This document shows positions 36,669 to 45,439 of a DNA stretch of 64,000 nt, piece after piece. The notes beneath the pieces are model-generated. The model saw only the letters and a program-made list of their open reading frames with translations, was not told the origin of the DNA and did no database searches. The position numbers and the translations under genes are program-made. Where the stretch lies: positions 1 to 64,000 of the forward strand of contig PKWK01000347.1 of the NCBI GenBank assembly GCA_003133205.1. The letters are read 5' to 3'. This DNA comes from Granulicella sp. (lineage in GTDB: Bacteria > Acidobacteriota > Terriglobia > Terriglobales > Acidobacteriaceae). How positions within the stretch are numbered: position 1 is the first letter of the stretch; every line of letters starts with the position of its first letter.

Positions 36669-37253
36669 TTATGGCTGCGGTGTGTCACGTTTTCTCGTGA
36701 GGTGCTCGAAGTCGGAGAACACGTCATCCGCGTGAACGGAGATGTAGTGGCGCAGATCGGCGGTTGGCGCGTATATAAGCGTCGCCCCATCGGTGTCGAC
36801 GAACGCCAGGGGAAGGCTATCCCACTGGTTCTGCTTGTCGATCTCTCCCTTGTCCAACGTCGCATAGGCGAGGTCATCGCCCGCAACTCTTAGCTTCACA
36901 ATCACGTGGGCGGGAAAGGCCCCAAGCGGAAGGTCGAGCTTTGCGCCATCGATCGCCTGGTCCTTGAACTCCATGTCCATATAGAGCTGATCCCCCAGCC
37001 GCACGAAGTTCACTTCATAGTTCTGCACAAACTTATTGTCGGGACTGGATATCGCCAAGGTGTATTCGTGAGCGCCGGATTTCTGCAGATTGAATTCGGA
37101 TTCGCCCTCTTTGCCTGCTTCGATCCAGGTGCCCTCCAGCGCAGGCTCCACGACGGCATCGTCGCTGGTATACAGGGGATGTACCGAGTTCGGCCCGCAG
37201 CCAGATAGAACGAGGCAAACAAGAGCAGCAAGCGGCAGCGCGAGCGTTTTCAT
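36669..37253 (-). CDS. Hypothetical lipoprotein
   Basis: 194 aa. ATG 37253 is preceded by GGAGGAG and begins a signal peptide with a lipobox (LVCLVLSGCGPNSV). The mature protein contains YTSDDAVVEPALEGTWIEAG and HEYTLAISSPDNKFVQNYEV, a pattern of small beta-rich lipoproteins that I cannot assign. It is 86 bp downstream of the Ser/Thr kinase on the same strand and may belong to its operon. The longer frame up to 37595 runs antisense through the intergenic part and is rejected. Confidence 0.72.
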   Translation of the reverse strand: MKTLALPLAALVCLVLSGCGPNSVHPLYTSDDAVVEPALEGTWIEAGKEGESEFNLQKSGAHEYTLAISSPDNKFVQNYEVNFVRLGDQLYMDMEFKDQAIDGAKLDLPLGAFPAHVIVKLRVAGDDLAYATLDKGEIDKQNQWDSLPLAFVDTDGATLIYAPTADLRHYISVHADDVFSDFEHLTRKRDTPQP

Positions 37254-37339
37254 GGCTCCTCCTCCGCCGGGCGCCCTACGACCTTTCCGTGGGCAATCTC
37301 CGGCGTCTACTACGGAGAAGCGCCATTCCGGTTCAGGAA

Positions 37340-39811
37340 TTACACCCCTGGCGGAGTTTTTGTGGCCGGCCCAGCTTTTCGCTGGACGCGCCGCCCCATC
37401 GCCAGCCGGAGATAGGAAGACCGGCTGGCACCGAGCATGAGCGTAATCCCCACCACCAGCAGCGCAATCGGCCAGGTGGCGCGGCTGTGAAAGAAGTCCT
37501 GCTGCAAACGCACGATTCCGATTGCCAGGAAGAACAGCCCGGTGGCGAAGAAGTTCTTCATCTGTTTCGGGATGCTGCCGAAGACAAACGCGCACGCCAC
37601 AATCGGCAACAGAATCTCAAATGTCCTTGCCTCGCGCCGCATTGCGATTTGCGCGGGCGATTCGTCCCAGAGCCGGGACGCTTCGAGCCCCAGCAGGAGC
37701 AAGGACGTCATAACGTGTCCCGGAATGACGAACCGGAAGGACTTGGCCACCATGCGCAGTTGGGAGGAGTGGAAGCGCTCGAAGACGCTCTGCAGGAGCA
37801 GATAGATTCCCGCGTTGATGATGAAGAGGTACTCGATTTGCCCACGCGTCCACGGCGCCACGGACTGCAGCCACTTGGCATAGGGCTCGTGGAAGAGGGC
37901 CACGCCGCTGAGCGCTGCGAATGTGAAAGTGACGGCCAATGGATAGAAGTAGCGGGAATCGGCGCCGCGACCCGAGCGCTCGAGTGCGAACGCGGCCACG
38001 AAGAAAGCGAGGGCGATCGGAATCAGGTGGAAATAGATCCTGCCGGGGTCGTTGTCGAACCATTCCAGCATGCCGAGGCGGAGCAAGGTGACCAGGCTGA
38101 ACAGGGCCGCCATGACCGCAAATACGAGCGAGAAGACGGAGCTGCGCGTGAACTGCCGCAGCCACACATATACGGGAAGGGAAAGCAGGAGTGCCCACCA
38201 CAGTTGCGCATTGGTGGTTTTCTTGAACGAATCGAAGCGGTAGAAAAGTTCGAGGTCCTGGCGGCCTTTTGTGAACGCCGAGAAGATGCCGTATTCGCCC
38301 ATGGTCACGAGCAATGCGACCGGCAACAAAAGACAGAACGCAAGCAGGTATGCGATGGAAAAACGGAATTGCCCGGTCTTCCAGCTTCGGATGCCCAGAT
38401 ACGCAGTGGGTACGGCAACGGCACTCACTACGAATACCGAGAGAGGGCCCGAAAGTGCAGGGACCTTAAACAGGAAGACCAAGGCTGCCCCGACGACCAG
38501 CAGCCACGCGCCGAGGTAGAGGCTGACCTGAGAGAACGACAGCCTCCGCGTCTCCATGATCCACGCGTCCTCGGGCTCGGTAAGGCGGCCGTATGCCTTG
38601 CGCAGCGCGTCGTACTCCGAATCGGAGACGACCTGGTCGTTCTTCCAGCCGTCCAATTCCCGCAGGTGCCCTTCGATCCGGCCGGCGATCAGGCGGGAGT
38701 AGGAGGCCGGCACACCGAGGACCTCCTGCCCGGCGAGATAACGCTCAATGTCCTCGGCCATTTCGCGGGCGGAATTGTAGCGCTCGGCAGGATTCTTCTC
38801 GAGAGCCTTCAGGCAGATGTTCTGGAGCGCGCGTGGGAGTGAGGAGTTCAGGCGGCGCGGCAGGACCGGTTCGCGATCGCGAATGGCCCCGATCAGTTCC
38901 ATGGGGCTCTCTCCGTGGAAGGGGAGCGATCCGGTGAGCACCTGGTAGAGGATTGTTCCGAGGGAAAAGACGTCGCTGCGCGGATCGAGGGAGGTATCGC
39001 CGCGAGTCTGTTCCGGCGAGAAATAGTCCGGCGTGCCGACGATGGCACCGGCGTGGGTGACGCGACTTTCCAGGTCGCCGACTTCGAGTGCGAGTCCAAA
39101 ATCGAGCAGCTTGGGATCAAGGTCGGGCCCGACCAGGATGTTGGCGGGCTTGAGGTCGCGGTGGAGAAGGTTGTGCTGATGCAGGAACTCGACCGCGAGA
39201 ACAACCTTCTGCACCAGTTCAACTTTTTGCCGCAACGGCAACGGGCGCGCCACCTCGGTGAGTGGACTCCCCTCCAGGTACTCCATTACAAAATGGGGCG
39301 TTTCGTGGGGTTCGCCGAGGTTGTAGATCTGGACGATGTTGGGATGGCTCAGCCGGGCCATGGCGCGGGCCTCGCGCATGAAACGCTCGCGAAGGGTTGG
39401 ATGATTTGTGTATTGCGCCTTCAGGGTCTTGATGGCGACCTTGCGCCCCAATCGCTCATCTACGGCAAGAAACACCCGGCCCATTCCGCCGGATCCGATC
39501 TCGCTGAGAATCCGGTTGCCGGAGAGCCGGCCGATGGGTAATTCGTGGGAGTCCACCGCTTCGCTCTCGGGTGGGCACTCGGTGAAGACATCCAACTCGT
39601 GCAGCGTCTCGATCTCGCGACGCAACGCGGCTTCAAGACCAGGGTGCCGCCTGCAGAAGCTGCCGATGTCGACAGGATGTTCGCTCGATATCAGGTCAAC
39701 GTAGTCCGCGAGTGCCTGGGCAAGAGCATGTTCGGCGTCCGTGTCCTGGGATGGAGAATTGTCCCCCAGGTTCTCGGCACTTCGATCTCCGCTCTGGTTG
39801 GTACGGTTCAC
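37340..39811 (-). CDS. Membrane-anchored Ser/Thr protein kinase
   Basis: 823 aa. After ~95 residues the kinase domain shows ILSEIGSGGMGRVFLAV (P-loop), VAIKTLK (Lys ~128), HRDLKPANILVG, LLDFGLAL, GTPDYFSPEQTRGD and SDVFSLGTILYQ. From ~450 to the end there are about a dozen hydrophobic segments (LYLGAWLLVVGAALVFLF onward), so it is a polytopic membrane kinase. The GTG at 39811 overlaps the sigma-factor stop (GTGA), which fixes the start; the open frame further upstream is antisense-like and Arg/Gly-rich. Direct coupling to an ECF sigma gene suggests the kinase controls that sigma factor. Confidence 0.88.
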   Translation of the reverse strand: MNRTNQSGDRSAENLGDNSPSQDTDAEHALAQALADYVDLISSEHPVDIGSFCRRHPGLEAALRREIETLHELDVFTECPPESEAVDSHELPIGRLSGNRILSEIGSGGMGRVFLAVDERLGRKVAIKTLKAQYTNHPTLRERFMREARAMARLSHPNIVQIYNLGEPHETPHFVMEYLEGSPLTEVARPLPLRQKVELVQKVVLAVEFLHQHNLLHRDLKPANILVGPDLDPKLLDFGLALEVGDLESRVTHAGAIVGTPDYFSPEQTRGDTSLDPRSDVFSLGTILYQVLTGSLPFHGESPMELIGAIRDREPVLPRRLNSSLPRALQNICLKALEKNPAERYNSAREMAEDIERYLAGQEVLGVPASYSRLIAGRIEGHLRELDGWKNDQVVSDSEYDALRKAYGRLTEPEDAWIMETRRLSFSQVSLYLGAWLLVVGAALVFLFKVPALSGPLSVFVVSAVAVPTAYLGIRSWKTGQFRFSIAYLLAFCLLLPVALLVTMGEYGIFSAFTKGRQDLELFYRFDSFKKTTNAQLWWALLLSLPVYVWLRQFTRSSVFSLVFAVMAALFSLVTLLRLGMLEWFDNDPGRIYFHLIPIALAFFVAAFALERSGRGADSRYFYPLAVTFTFAALSGVALFHEPYAKWLQSVAPWTRGQIEYLFIINAGIYLLLQSVFERFHSSQLRMVAKSFRFVIPGHVMTSLLLLGLEASRLWDESPAQIAMRREARTFEILLPIVACAFVFGSIPKQMKNFFATGLFFLAIGIVRLQQDFFHSRATWPIALLVVGITLMLGASRSSYLRLAMGRRVQRKAGPATKTPPGV

Positions 39812-40407
39812 TCTTTCCTCTTGCCCATCGCACGCAGACGCTGGAGAGCGCGGTGCAGCAAGACCGCGACCGCCTCGCGGCTTCTGCCCATCTGTGTTGC
39901 CATCTCCGCAGAGGAAAGTCCTTCTACCTTGGCCAGGAGGATCGCTTCCCGATAGTCGGGCGGCAGAGCGTCCAATCGCGCGAGCAGATTCCGGATGCTC
40001 TCGTTCTGCATCAGGATTCGGCTTGGAGTGGTTGGATCGGCCGGTTCCGGTCCGTCGGGGTTGCTGGCGGACCGAAAGCGCACCAACTCCACCGCGCGGC
40101 GCTTTTGCCGCGCCTGCGAGCGGGCCTCGTCCGCGACGAGATGGTCGGCGATACGGGAGAGCCAGCTCATGAAACTGCCCGGACAACGGTAGGTGAAGCT
40201 TCCGATATCCTTTGAGGCAGCGAGAAATACTTCCTGCAGGATGTCGTCCACTTCGACGCGCTCACGCAGACGTTCACTCAACTTGTAGCGGATGAGTACG
40301 GCCAACCGAGGCCTGTAGGCCGCAAAGAGCTGGCCGAAAGCGGTCTCATCTCCCGCGCGGAACCTCTCGACCAGATCAAATGTGGATGTAAAGGACGACA
40401 CACCCAT
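39808..40407 (-). CDS. ECF-type RNA polymerase sigma factor
   Basis: 199 aa. Region 2 is visible in FDLVERFRAGDETAFGQLFA and VEVDDILQEVFLAASKDI. Region 4 is LDALPPDYREAILLAKVEGL, SSAEMATQMGRSREAVAVLL. It resembles the ECF groups paired with Ser/Thr kinases in Planctomycetes and Acidobacteriota, where no anti-sigma gene is present. ATG 40407 has GGGAG 6 nt upstream and starts just before region 2. It is the first gene of the sigma-kinase-lipoprotein set. Confidence 0.88.
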   Translation of the reverse strand: MGVSSFTSTFDLVERFRAGDETAFGQLFAAYRPRLAVLIRYKLSERLRERVEVDDILQEVFLAASKDIGSFTYRCPGSFMSWLSRIADHLVADEARSQARQKRRAVELVRFRSASNPDGPEPADPTTPSRILMQNESIRNLLARLDALPPDYREAILLAKVEGLSSAEMATQMGRSREAVAVLLHRALQRLRAMGKRKE

Positions 40408-40439
40408 CTGCAACTCCCGGTTATTGGCCCGAGTATACG

Positions 40440-40532
40440 CCAGCGGCAGAGGCGGCCGGATTCGAGGCGCGGGGAAATGCGCTGGAGCTGAATCTCGACC
40501 TGAACAAGATGGCGTCGATGACTTCGAAGTAG
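40440..40532 (+). pseudogene. Orphan gene tail, copy 2
   Basis: The frame reads GNALELNLDLNKMASMTSK then TAG, matching the tail at 36590-36640 ([19 protein letters not shown]) in both protein and DNA, and in the same orientation. It has no start. Confidence 0.4.
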
Positions 40533-40642
40533 CTAGAGCCTCTTGGAGTTGCTGTGTCTGGCAAGACGGAACCAGAACCGGTTTGTTTCCCAACCCACAG
40601 CTTCTGAAACAGCGCTGTGTGATCAACGGCCTGCGTGCACAT

Positions 40643-41278
40643 TCAGGCAAATAGGCTGTCGTATACAGCAAATGTCCGCTCAACCATTCGAGAATTTGGA
40701 AAGTGGTCAAGGGCTCGCTGGCGCCTTGCGATACCCATTGCCTCCCGTTTCCGGCCATCATGAATCAATTCTCCCACCCGCTGTGCAAGTTCGGCAGGTG
40801 AGGCGGGAGGAACGAGCCAACCTGTTTCGCCATTCTGCACCAACTCACAAAGTCCCTCAACGGCGCTTGCAATCACGGGCAAACCTGCGGCCATTCCCTC
40901 CAATGCCGCTACACCAAAGCCTTCGTCCAGAGATGGCAAAACGAAAATGTCCCAACCTGCCATGACAGACGGCAGGTCCTCTCTCCAACCGAGGAAGGAG
41001 ACAATGCCAGATACGCCGAGTTGGCGACTTTTCTGTTCCAAAGCACCTCGTAAGGTACCACCGCCTGCGATTTCTAAGCGGAGGTCAGGAAACTCAGGTG
41101 CGAGGACGGCTAGTGCCTCGATGAGGTAGTTAAGTCCTTTGATCAATTCCAAGCGACACGCCGTTCCGATTACTACTCCTGCGTGTGCCGGGCGTGGAAC
41201 AGAAAAGTCGGATACGTTGATCCCGGGATATATCACCACGGCATTTGGGTCTTTGGAATAATCCGCTATAACTCGCAA
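40643..41278 (-). CDS. Group 1 (GT4-like) glycosyltransferase, C-terminal fragment
   Basis: 211 codons in this frame hold the nucleotide-sugar-binding half of a GT4-type glycosyltransferase: VIYPGINVSDF, IGTACRLELIKGLNYLIEAL, LRLEIAGGGTLRGAL, FVLPSLDEGFGVAALEGMAA (EX7E motif) and LPVIASAVEGLCELVQNGE. The N-terminal half is in the frame of 41130-41696, so the gene is broken by a frame change at about 41290. It lies at the distal end of the peptide-modification cluster. Sugar donor and acceptor are unknown. Confidence 0.75.
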   Translation of the reverse strand: MRVIADYSKDPNAVVIYPGINVSDFSVPRPAHAGVVIGTACRLELIKGLNYLIEALAVLAPEFPDLRLEIAGGGTLRGALEQKSRQLGVSGIVSFLGWREDLPSVMAGWDIFVLPSLDEGFGVAALEGMAAGLPVIASAVEGLCELVQNGETGWLVPPASPAELAQRVGELIHDGRKREAMGIARRQRALDHFPNSRMVERTFAVYDSLFA

Positions 41279-41696
41279 TTGGCTTTGAGTACGTCTCGCC
41301 TAGGCAAGTCGCAACTGGGCGCGACAACCCCAGTGAATTCCGAAGCACGCCGTGAAGATTGCGCACTATCCGTGCGCCAGTAAGCAGATGTCCCATACCA
41401 GTAAGCAAGCGTCCTCCAGTGTGCTGATGAATGACACTGAATTCGATCGAACGCAGCAGTGCCGCATACCGTGCCGACCCCCAAGGATCTCGCGCACTAC
41501 CGCTCCAATTGATGCAGGTCGATTTGACACCCACTTGCTGCAGGCGCTCGGCAAGCTCGCCCTCTCGAAGAAAGCAAGCGTGGATCTCGTACCTTGCCGG
41601 ATCGACTGCAACAGCCAAGCTTTCAAGCATTCGAAAAATGCCCATCCCAGCTGGTTCAGCTGTACCCAAAACATGCAGGACTCGTCGCGGTTTCAT
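41130..41696 (-). CDS. Group 1 (GT4-like) glycosyltransferase, N-terminal fragment
   Basis: ATG 41696 begins MKPRRVLHVLGTAEPAGMGI, the acceptor-binding Rossmann half of a GT4 enzyme. It continues with HACFLREGELAERLQQVGV, SVIHQHTGGRLLTGMGHLL and ARIVRNLHGVLRNSLGLSR, and then loses similarity at about 41290. The rest of the enzyme continues in the frame of 40643-41278. The distance from the LHG segment to VIADYSKDP looks short for the family, so a small internal deletion may accompany the frame change. Confidence 0.7.
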   Translation of the reverse strand: MKPRRVLHVLGTAEPAGMGIFRMLESLAVAVDPARYEIHACFLREGELAERLQQVGVKSTCINWSGSARDPWGSARYAALLRSIEFSVIHQHTGGRLLTGMGHLLTGARIVRNLHGVLRNSLGLSRPVATCLGETYSKPIASYSGLFQRPKCRGDISRDQRIRLFCSTPGTRRSSNRNGVSLGIDQRT

Positions 41697-42019
41697 CGGA
41701 TTGTTTGCCTGGGCATGCGATGTACTTTCCACACTCGATTCTGAAAATCGGGTTCTATTCGCATTGTATTGCGCTGATAGCGCGATGTGGTTTCCGCTTC
41801 CCAAGAACCAATTCTTCAACGATCACATTGGTCGTGGGAACATTGCATCTGAACTGTGTCGCCTCCGGAACCGATTATCTGAGCACAGCTAGGCAATTAG
41901 GAGAGAAGTATGACGCGGCCCTTGGATCAAGGGAGTCTTTGCCACAGCTTTCGCCAGGACCCATTTGGCGTTTACTGACAAAATTGACACGCCAAGGCAG
42001 ACCAAGAGTTGCGAGTGGG
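41697..42019. other. Intergenic between glycosyltransferase and deacetylase
   Basis: 323 bp with no protein-like frame that I can support. An in-frame extension of the glycosyltransferase to 41819 exists but looks random. Confidence 0.4.
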
Positions 42020-42240
42020 CTAATGCGAAAGGAATCGAAAGCGCCGAAGTGCGCTTGCCAATCGCGATCGCAGGCGAATATGTATACGGATCCAATCAAG
42101 CGGGCTCGTGCCAAATGCTGCGCGAAATTCGATGTCGACTAGAGTATCGCCTGGATGGACCATGGTGCGCCTCAGTAGCAGGGGATCTGTCCAGAAATCG
42201 TTCAAGCCTTCTTCGCACGTAAAGGCGAGGGGAAAACTCC
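42020..42240 (-). pseudogene. Polysaccharide deacetylase, C-terminal part in shifted frame
   Basis: From about 42240 the frame reads AFTCEEGLNDFWTDPLLL, RRTMVHPGDTLVDIEFRAAF and an Arg-rich end. This is the expected end of the deacetylase whose NodB core is in the frame of 42202-42687. The two parts are separated by a single frame change near 42235. Confidence 0.6.
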
Positions 42241-42724
42241 ATCTACCGATCCGCGAATCCGATCATCGAAGGCTCCAAAAGGATAAGCAAAAGAGAGAGG
42301 TCTAAAACCTGCTTTGCTCAGGTCCTCTTTTGAGCCTATGAGTTCGTCAGACACTGCGCCGTCGGGAATAGCAGTCAGGTCGGGATGTGTTCGAGTATGC
42401 GCCCCAATTTCAACTCCGCGCGCGGACCAATGTTGAAGTTCCTCCATCGTCATCATGGGCAGGCCGTCCCATGAGGTCACGCTCCCTACTTGCCCGGTGA
42501 TCACAAAGACCACGCTTAGGGAACCGAACTGCTCGAGCACCGGGAAGGCGTGATCGGCAGTGTCTGAATAGGCGTCGTCGAAGGTGAAGATGATCGGTTT
42601 TTTCGGAAGACCCTCGCCGGTCGTGCACCACGCAAGCCATTGTGCGGGCGTTATCGCTGTGTATCCTCGCCGAGGAAGAAGCAGCAAATACCTGTATGCG
42701 AGGTGGCTTTGATGAAAGCGCCAT
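42202..42724 (-). pseudogene. Polysaccharide deacetylase (NodB-like), truncated and frame-shifted
   Basis: The open part contains RGYTAITPAQWLAW, PIIFTFDDAYSDTADHAFPV (the paired Asp of the NodB motif), ARGVEIGAHTRTHPDLTAI (the His-x3-His metal site) and PLSFAYPFGAFDDRIRG. Upstream, KWRFHQSHLAYRYLLL stays in frame back to the radical SAM stop, but there is no start codon or opening strand. A TAAATG junction with the radical SAM gene exists in a different frame, so the native start was probably there. The product would remove acetyl groups from N-acetylated sugars. Confidence 0.65.
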
Positions 42725-43870
42725 TTACAAACATGCTAAAGCTGCCTGTGGCGTGCTAGCTCGTTCCATGACGCCCTGGATCTGCACGAGTCTAGCATTA
42801 GATCGCGTTCGGCCGTGAACCATCATGCCCGCAGTAACCACGCCAGTGCGGGCATAGGATTTTTCGCAGTCCTGACTCGACGGACCGCGCATGTTGCCTT
42901 CCATGTATGCGAGACCTGGGCATCGCGTGCAGGATCCTCCGCCATGCGAACAGGTGGAGCAAACCGGCAAATCGTTCATCGTAATCGATCGAACGTCATT
43001 CATCTGCGGTGAGTGCTTCCAGATGTCGATGAATCTAGTTGTGCGCACGTTGCCGGTGGGGAGCGGGAATTGCACGCAGGGATAAACATCCCCATACGGC
43101 GAGACGTAGCAGAATGTGTGGCTCGCGCTGCATGGCAACGTATCCATGGCGTCCTCCTGGGCGAGCGGCCCGGAGGGCGGGGCGCAGAACTCCTCCGCGG
43201 TGGCGCCCAAGAGGGAAGCATCCCGGAACACTTGTTCAAGATTGGCGCGTTCGATGTTCAAGTTCAGGATTGAACGGTCGCCATCCATCATAGGAGTAAT
43301 GGTAGGGTCGACGGTATACGTAGCGCCTACTTCGGCGGCCAGGGCCTGCACACCGGAATAATCCTGAAAATTATCGCGCATGAGCACGTTGGCGAAGATC
43401 ACCTTGACGCCGCGCTCCACCAGGAGCCTGGCCCCCGCCATTGATTTTTTGAGCGACCCGGGCAGCTTGGTGATGGCGTCATGCACCTCCGGGCGATGCG
43501 AGTACACGCTGATCTGCACGGATTCAGGCGCCAGCGTGTGGATCCGGTCGGCCTCCGCCTCATGGATCATGACCGCGTTGGTCTTCAATTTCACGCAGAA
43601 CATGAGTTGGCGCGCGTGCTCGACAATTTCGAAGAAGTCGCGCCGCATGAGGATTTCGCCGCCGCTGATGGTGAGGAAGAAAACTCCGGCCGCAGCCATC
43701 TGTTCCAACAGATCCTTGATCTCGGCAGTGTCCATCTCGCCGTGGTCGTTGTGATCCAGGTAACAGTGCACGCATCGCTCATTGCAGCGATAGGTCAGGT
43801 CGAGCTGGACGCCGAGCGGAATCCCCAGCCGCAGAGCTGTGCCGCTCATCTCCTGTATCAGTGAACTCAT
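42725..43870 (-). CDS. Radical SAM/SPASM peptide-modifying enzyme (PqqE-like)
   Basis: 381 aa. The radical SAM motif CNERCVHCYLD lies near residue 29, with SGGEILMRRDFF following. A C-terminal SPASM-type cysteine set is present: CSASHTFCYVSPYGDVYPC (residues ~240-265) and CSTCSHGGGSCTRCPG (~310-325). The arrangement is that of peptide-modifying maturases such as PqqE and sactionine or thioether synthases. ATG 43870 overlaps the PqqD-like stop (ATGA). With a chaperone and a small Cys-containing peptide in the same operon, the likely substrate is that peptide. Confidence 0.9.
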   Translation of the reverse strand: MSSLIQEMSGTALRLGIPLGVQLDLTYRCNERCVHCYLDHNDHGEMDTAEIKDLLEQMAAAGVFFLTISGGEILMRRDFFEIVEHARQLMFCVKLKTNAVMIHEAEADRIHTLAPESVQISVYSHRPEVHDAITKLPGSLKKSMAGARLLVERGVKVIFANVLMRDNFQDYSGVQALAAEVGATYTVDPTITPMMDGDRSILNLNIERANLEQVFRDASLLGATAEEFCAPPSGPLAQEDAMDTLPCSASHTFCYVSPYGDVYPCVQFPLPTGNVRTTRFIDIWKHSPQMNDVRSITMNDLPVCSTCSHGGGSCTRCPGLAYMEGNMRGPSSQDCEKSYARTGVVTAGMMVHGRTRSNARLVQIQGVMERASTPQAALACL

Positions 43871-44163
43871 GGCGTCACCTCGATCGGTATGTTGGAGACT
43901 TTCAGGATACCCTCCTGCGCTAAACCTTCCACCAACTTCTCGGCATCGCGCAAGGCTACGTCCCGATCAACTTCGAACTCCGCGCAGACGTGCTGCTCAA
44001 CGATCTCTGAGAGCGGCGTCATGCCGTCTGCCGCCTGCCAGATCGCTGCCGCGGTTTCATTCAAGCTGAACAGTTTTGAATCGCGGGCGGACAAGATCAT
44101 CATCTCTTCACCAATCATCCGAGCTGCGACTTCCCTGGCTCGAGCGATATAAACGGGGCTCAT
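43867..44163 (-). CDS. PqqD-like peptide chaperone (RiPP recognition element)
   Basis: 98 aa matching the PqqD winged-helix fold: EEMMILSARDSKLFSLNETA, AAIWQAADGMTPLSEIVEQH, then DVALRDAEKLVEGLAQEGIL. PqqD proteins bind the leader of a precursor peptide and present it to the radical SAM enzyme. Both ends overlap neighbours by ATGA (44160-44163 with the HprK-like gene, 43867-43870 with the radical SAM gene), a sign of tight co-translation. Confidence 0.88.
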   Translation of the reverse strand: MSPVYIARAREVAARMIGEEMMILSARDSKLFSLNETAAAIWQAADGMTPLSEIVEQHVCAEFEVDRDVALRDAEKLVEGLAQEGILKVSNIPIEVTP

Positions 44164-44975
44164 GCGATTACCTCCCAGACACGAGAATCGGGAACGAAAG
44201 TCAGACGCCGAATCGGAACCGTCCGCACCAGTTCATAAACGGAGTCAAACACTCGCCCGACTAACTCAGAATCGTGTGCAAAAAAGAGGACACTCCCGAG
44301 CAAGGCACGCGTTGCATCCGCGTCGCCGACCGGTTCTATTCGGTTCACCGGACCTTGGGCGAGCAGATACAGCGCAGCGAGTGGCGCGCGCACGTTCTCC
44401 CCCGGCTGCCCGAGTTCTCCCGCAAAGGGAGTGCCGTAGGCAACATACCCGTCGCCTTCGCGGCGGAGATAGGAGATTTCGTCCGTGAGCAGGGTGACAT
44501 CCGGAGGAGCGAGGCGCGAAATAGTCGTTTTGCCAGCCCCCGAGACCCCTGCGAACAGGAATGCCCGGCCATTGCGCACAGCGCTGGCGGCGTGAACCAG
44601 AATCCCGCCCTGCTTGGCGAGCAGCAAAGAATGCAGGATGCGGAACGCGGCGTCGATCGCATAAGGGGTCGCGGCCTGACGAATGTGCCCATGGCGCAAG
44701 GCCGGGTCTAATTCCGCGTGGAAATCACCACGCTCCAGAACCCATCGGCCGCCTTCGAGACGCACGCTCAAGTCTTGGTCGGGGTCGATTGCGCCGTGGA
44801 TCGTGCCGGAAGGAGAGATCTCGACCTCCAACTCGAAGACAGGTTCTGCGGCGGGATTCACGAAGCCTCCATAACGGTTCCCGAGTATCTGAAGAAACTC
44901 CGGGTTGTCCGTACGCACGACGATGGGCATGCCGCCGATCTCGACGACCACGTCGCACACCTGGGCAGCACCCAT
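44160..44975 (-). CDS. HprK-like P-loop kinase
   Basis: 271 aa from ATG 44975, which overlaps the peptidase stop as TGATG; an upstream ATG at 45032 is in frame and possible. Key features are LLAKQGGILVHAASAVRN, the Walker A motif AGVSGAGKTT, TLLTDEISYLRRE (Walker B-like Asp-Glu) and GTPFAGELGQPG. It resembles the C-terminal catalytic domain of HPr kinase/phosphorylase without the usual regulatory half. Such kinases occur in RiPP clusters, for example those of phosphorylated lasso peptides, where they phosphorylate Ser. The peptide here ends in a Ser/Thr-rich tail. Confidence 0.82.
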   Translation of the reverse strand: MGAAQVCDVVVEIGGMPIVVRTDNPEFLQILGNRYGGFVNPAAEPVFELEVEISPSGTIHGAIDPDQDLSVRLEGGRWVLERGDFHAELDPALRHGHIRQAATPYAIDAAFRILHSLLLAKQGGILVHAASAVRNGRAFLFAGVSGAGKTTISRLAPPDVTLLTDEISYLRREGDGYVAYGTPFAGELGQPGENVRAPLAALYLLAQGPVNRIEPVGDADATRALLGSVLFFAHDSELVGRVFDSVYELVRTVPIRRLTFVPDSRVWEVIA

Positions 44976-45436
44976 CAATTGACCCACGACAGTTTCGACC
45001 GTCTGCGCAGGCTGAGCAGTATCCGTGTGCATAGCTCCGAGTGTCGCACGATCGAGGAGCCGATGCGATGCCACCAAACCCTGGTCGGGGCCACCGGGCG
45101 ACCGTCCCGCAGAATGGAAGTCACATCACCCAGGATCTCGTCATGGCGGAATGGGGGGTCATCGAAGCGAAGCGAATCCCCACGAGTGATGACACCATCG
45201 CCATGTTTCCCGATCAGCCGGTGCGCGACAAACGCCTGGTTGCGGTAGCACAAGATAATCCGGCCGGTGCGCAGTTCGGATGCGCTTCGCCGCCGCACGG
45301 TCAGGATGTCGCCAGGCCAGACCGAGGGGAGCATGCTGGTTCCGGTGACTCGCAAACGGACTTCTCCAAATCGGCGAATGACCTCCGCGGTGAGGTCGCG
45401 TTTGGCTGCATCTTGCAACTCTCCGGTTAGGTCCAT
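44975..45436 (-). CDS. S24/S26 peptidase, ER/archaeal signal-peptidase-like
   Basis: 153 aa. The Ser motif VTGTSMLPSVWPGD lies near residue 31, then VAHRLIGKHGDGVITRGDS near residue 71. A His in place of the bacterial Lys, followed by TRGDS, resembles the Ser-His type of signal peptidase (Sec11-like) more than bacterial LepB. No membrane anchor is evident. The start is only 3 bp after the precursor-like gene stop, so it is the natural candidate for removing a leader peptide. That is inference. Confidence 0.8.
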   Translation of the reverse strand: MDLTGELQDAAKRDLTAEVIRRFGEVRLRVTGTSMLPSVWPGDILTVRRRSASELRTGRIILCYRNQAFVAHRLIGKHGDGVITRGDSLRFDDPPFRHDEILGDVTSILRDGRPVAPTRVWWHRIGSSIVRHSELCTRILLSLRRRSKLSWVN

Positions 45437-45439
45437 CGG

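Noticed and set aside
36274..36735. 153-codon Gly/Pro-rich plus-strand ORF
   Set aside because: It is an out-of-frame reading of the orphan gene tail at 36437-36640.
37289..38842. 517-codon plus-strand frame opposite the kinase membrane domain
   Set aside because: Composition is Arg/Glu/Gln-rich and repetitive, while the minus strand has clear membrane segments.
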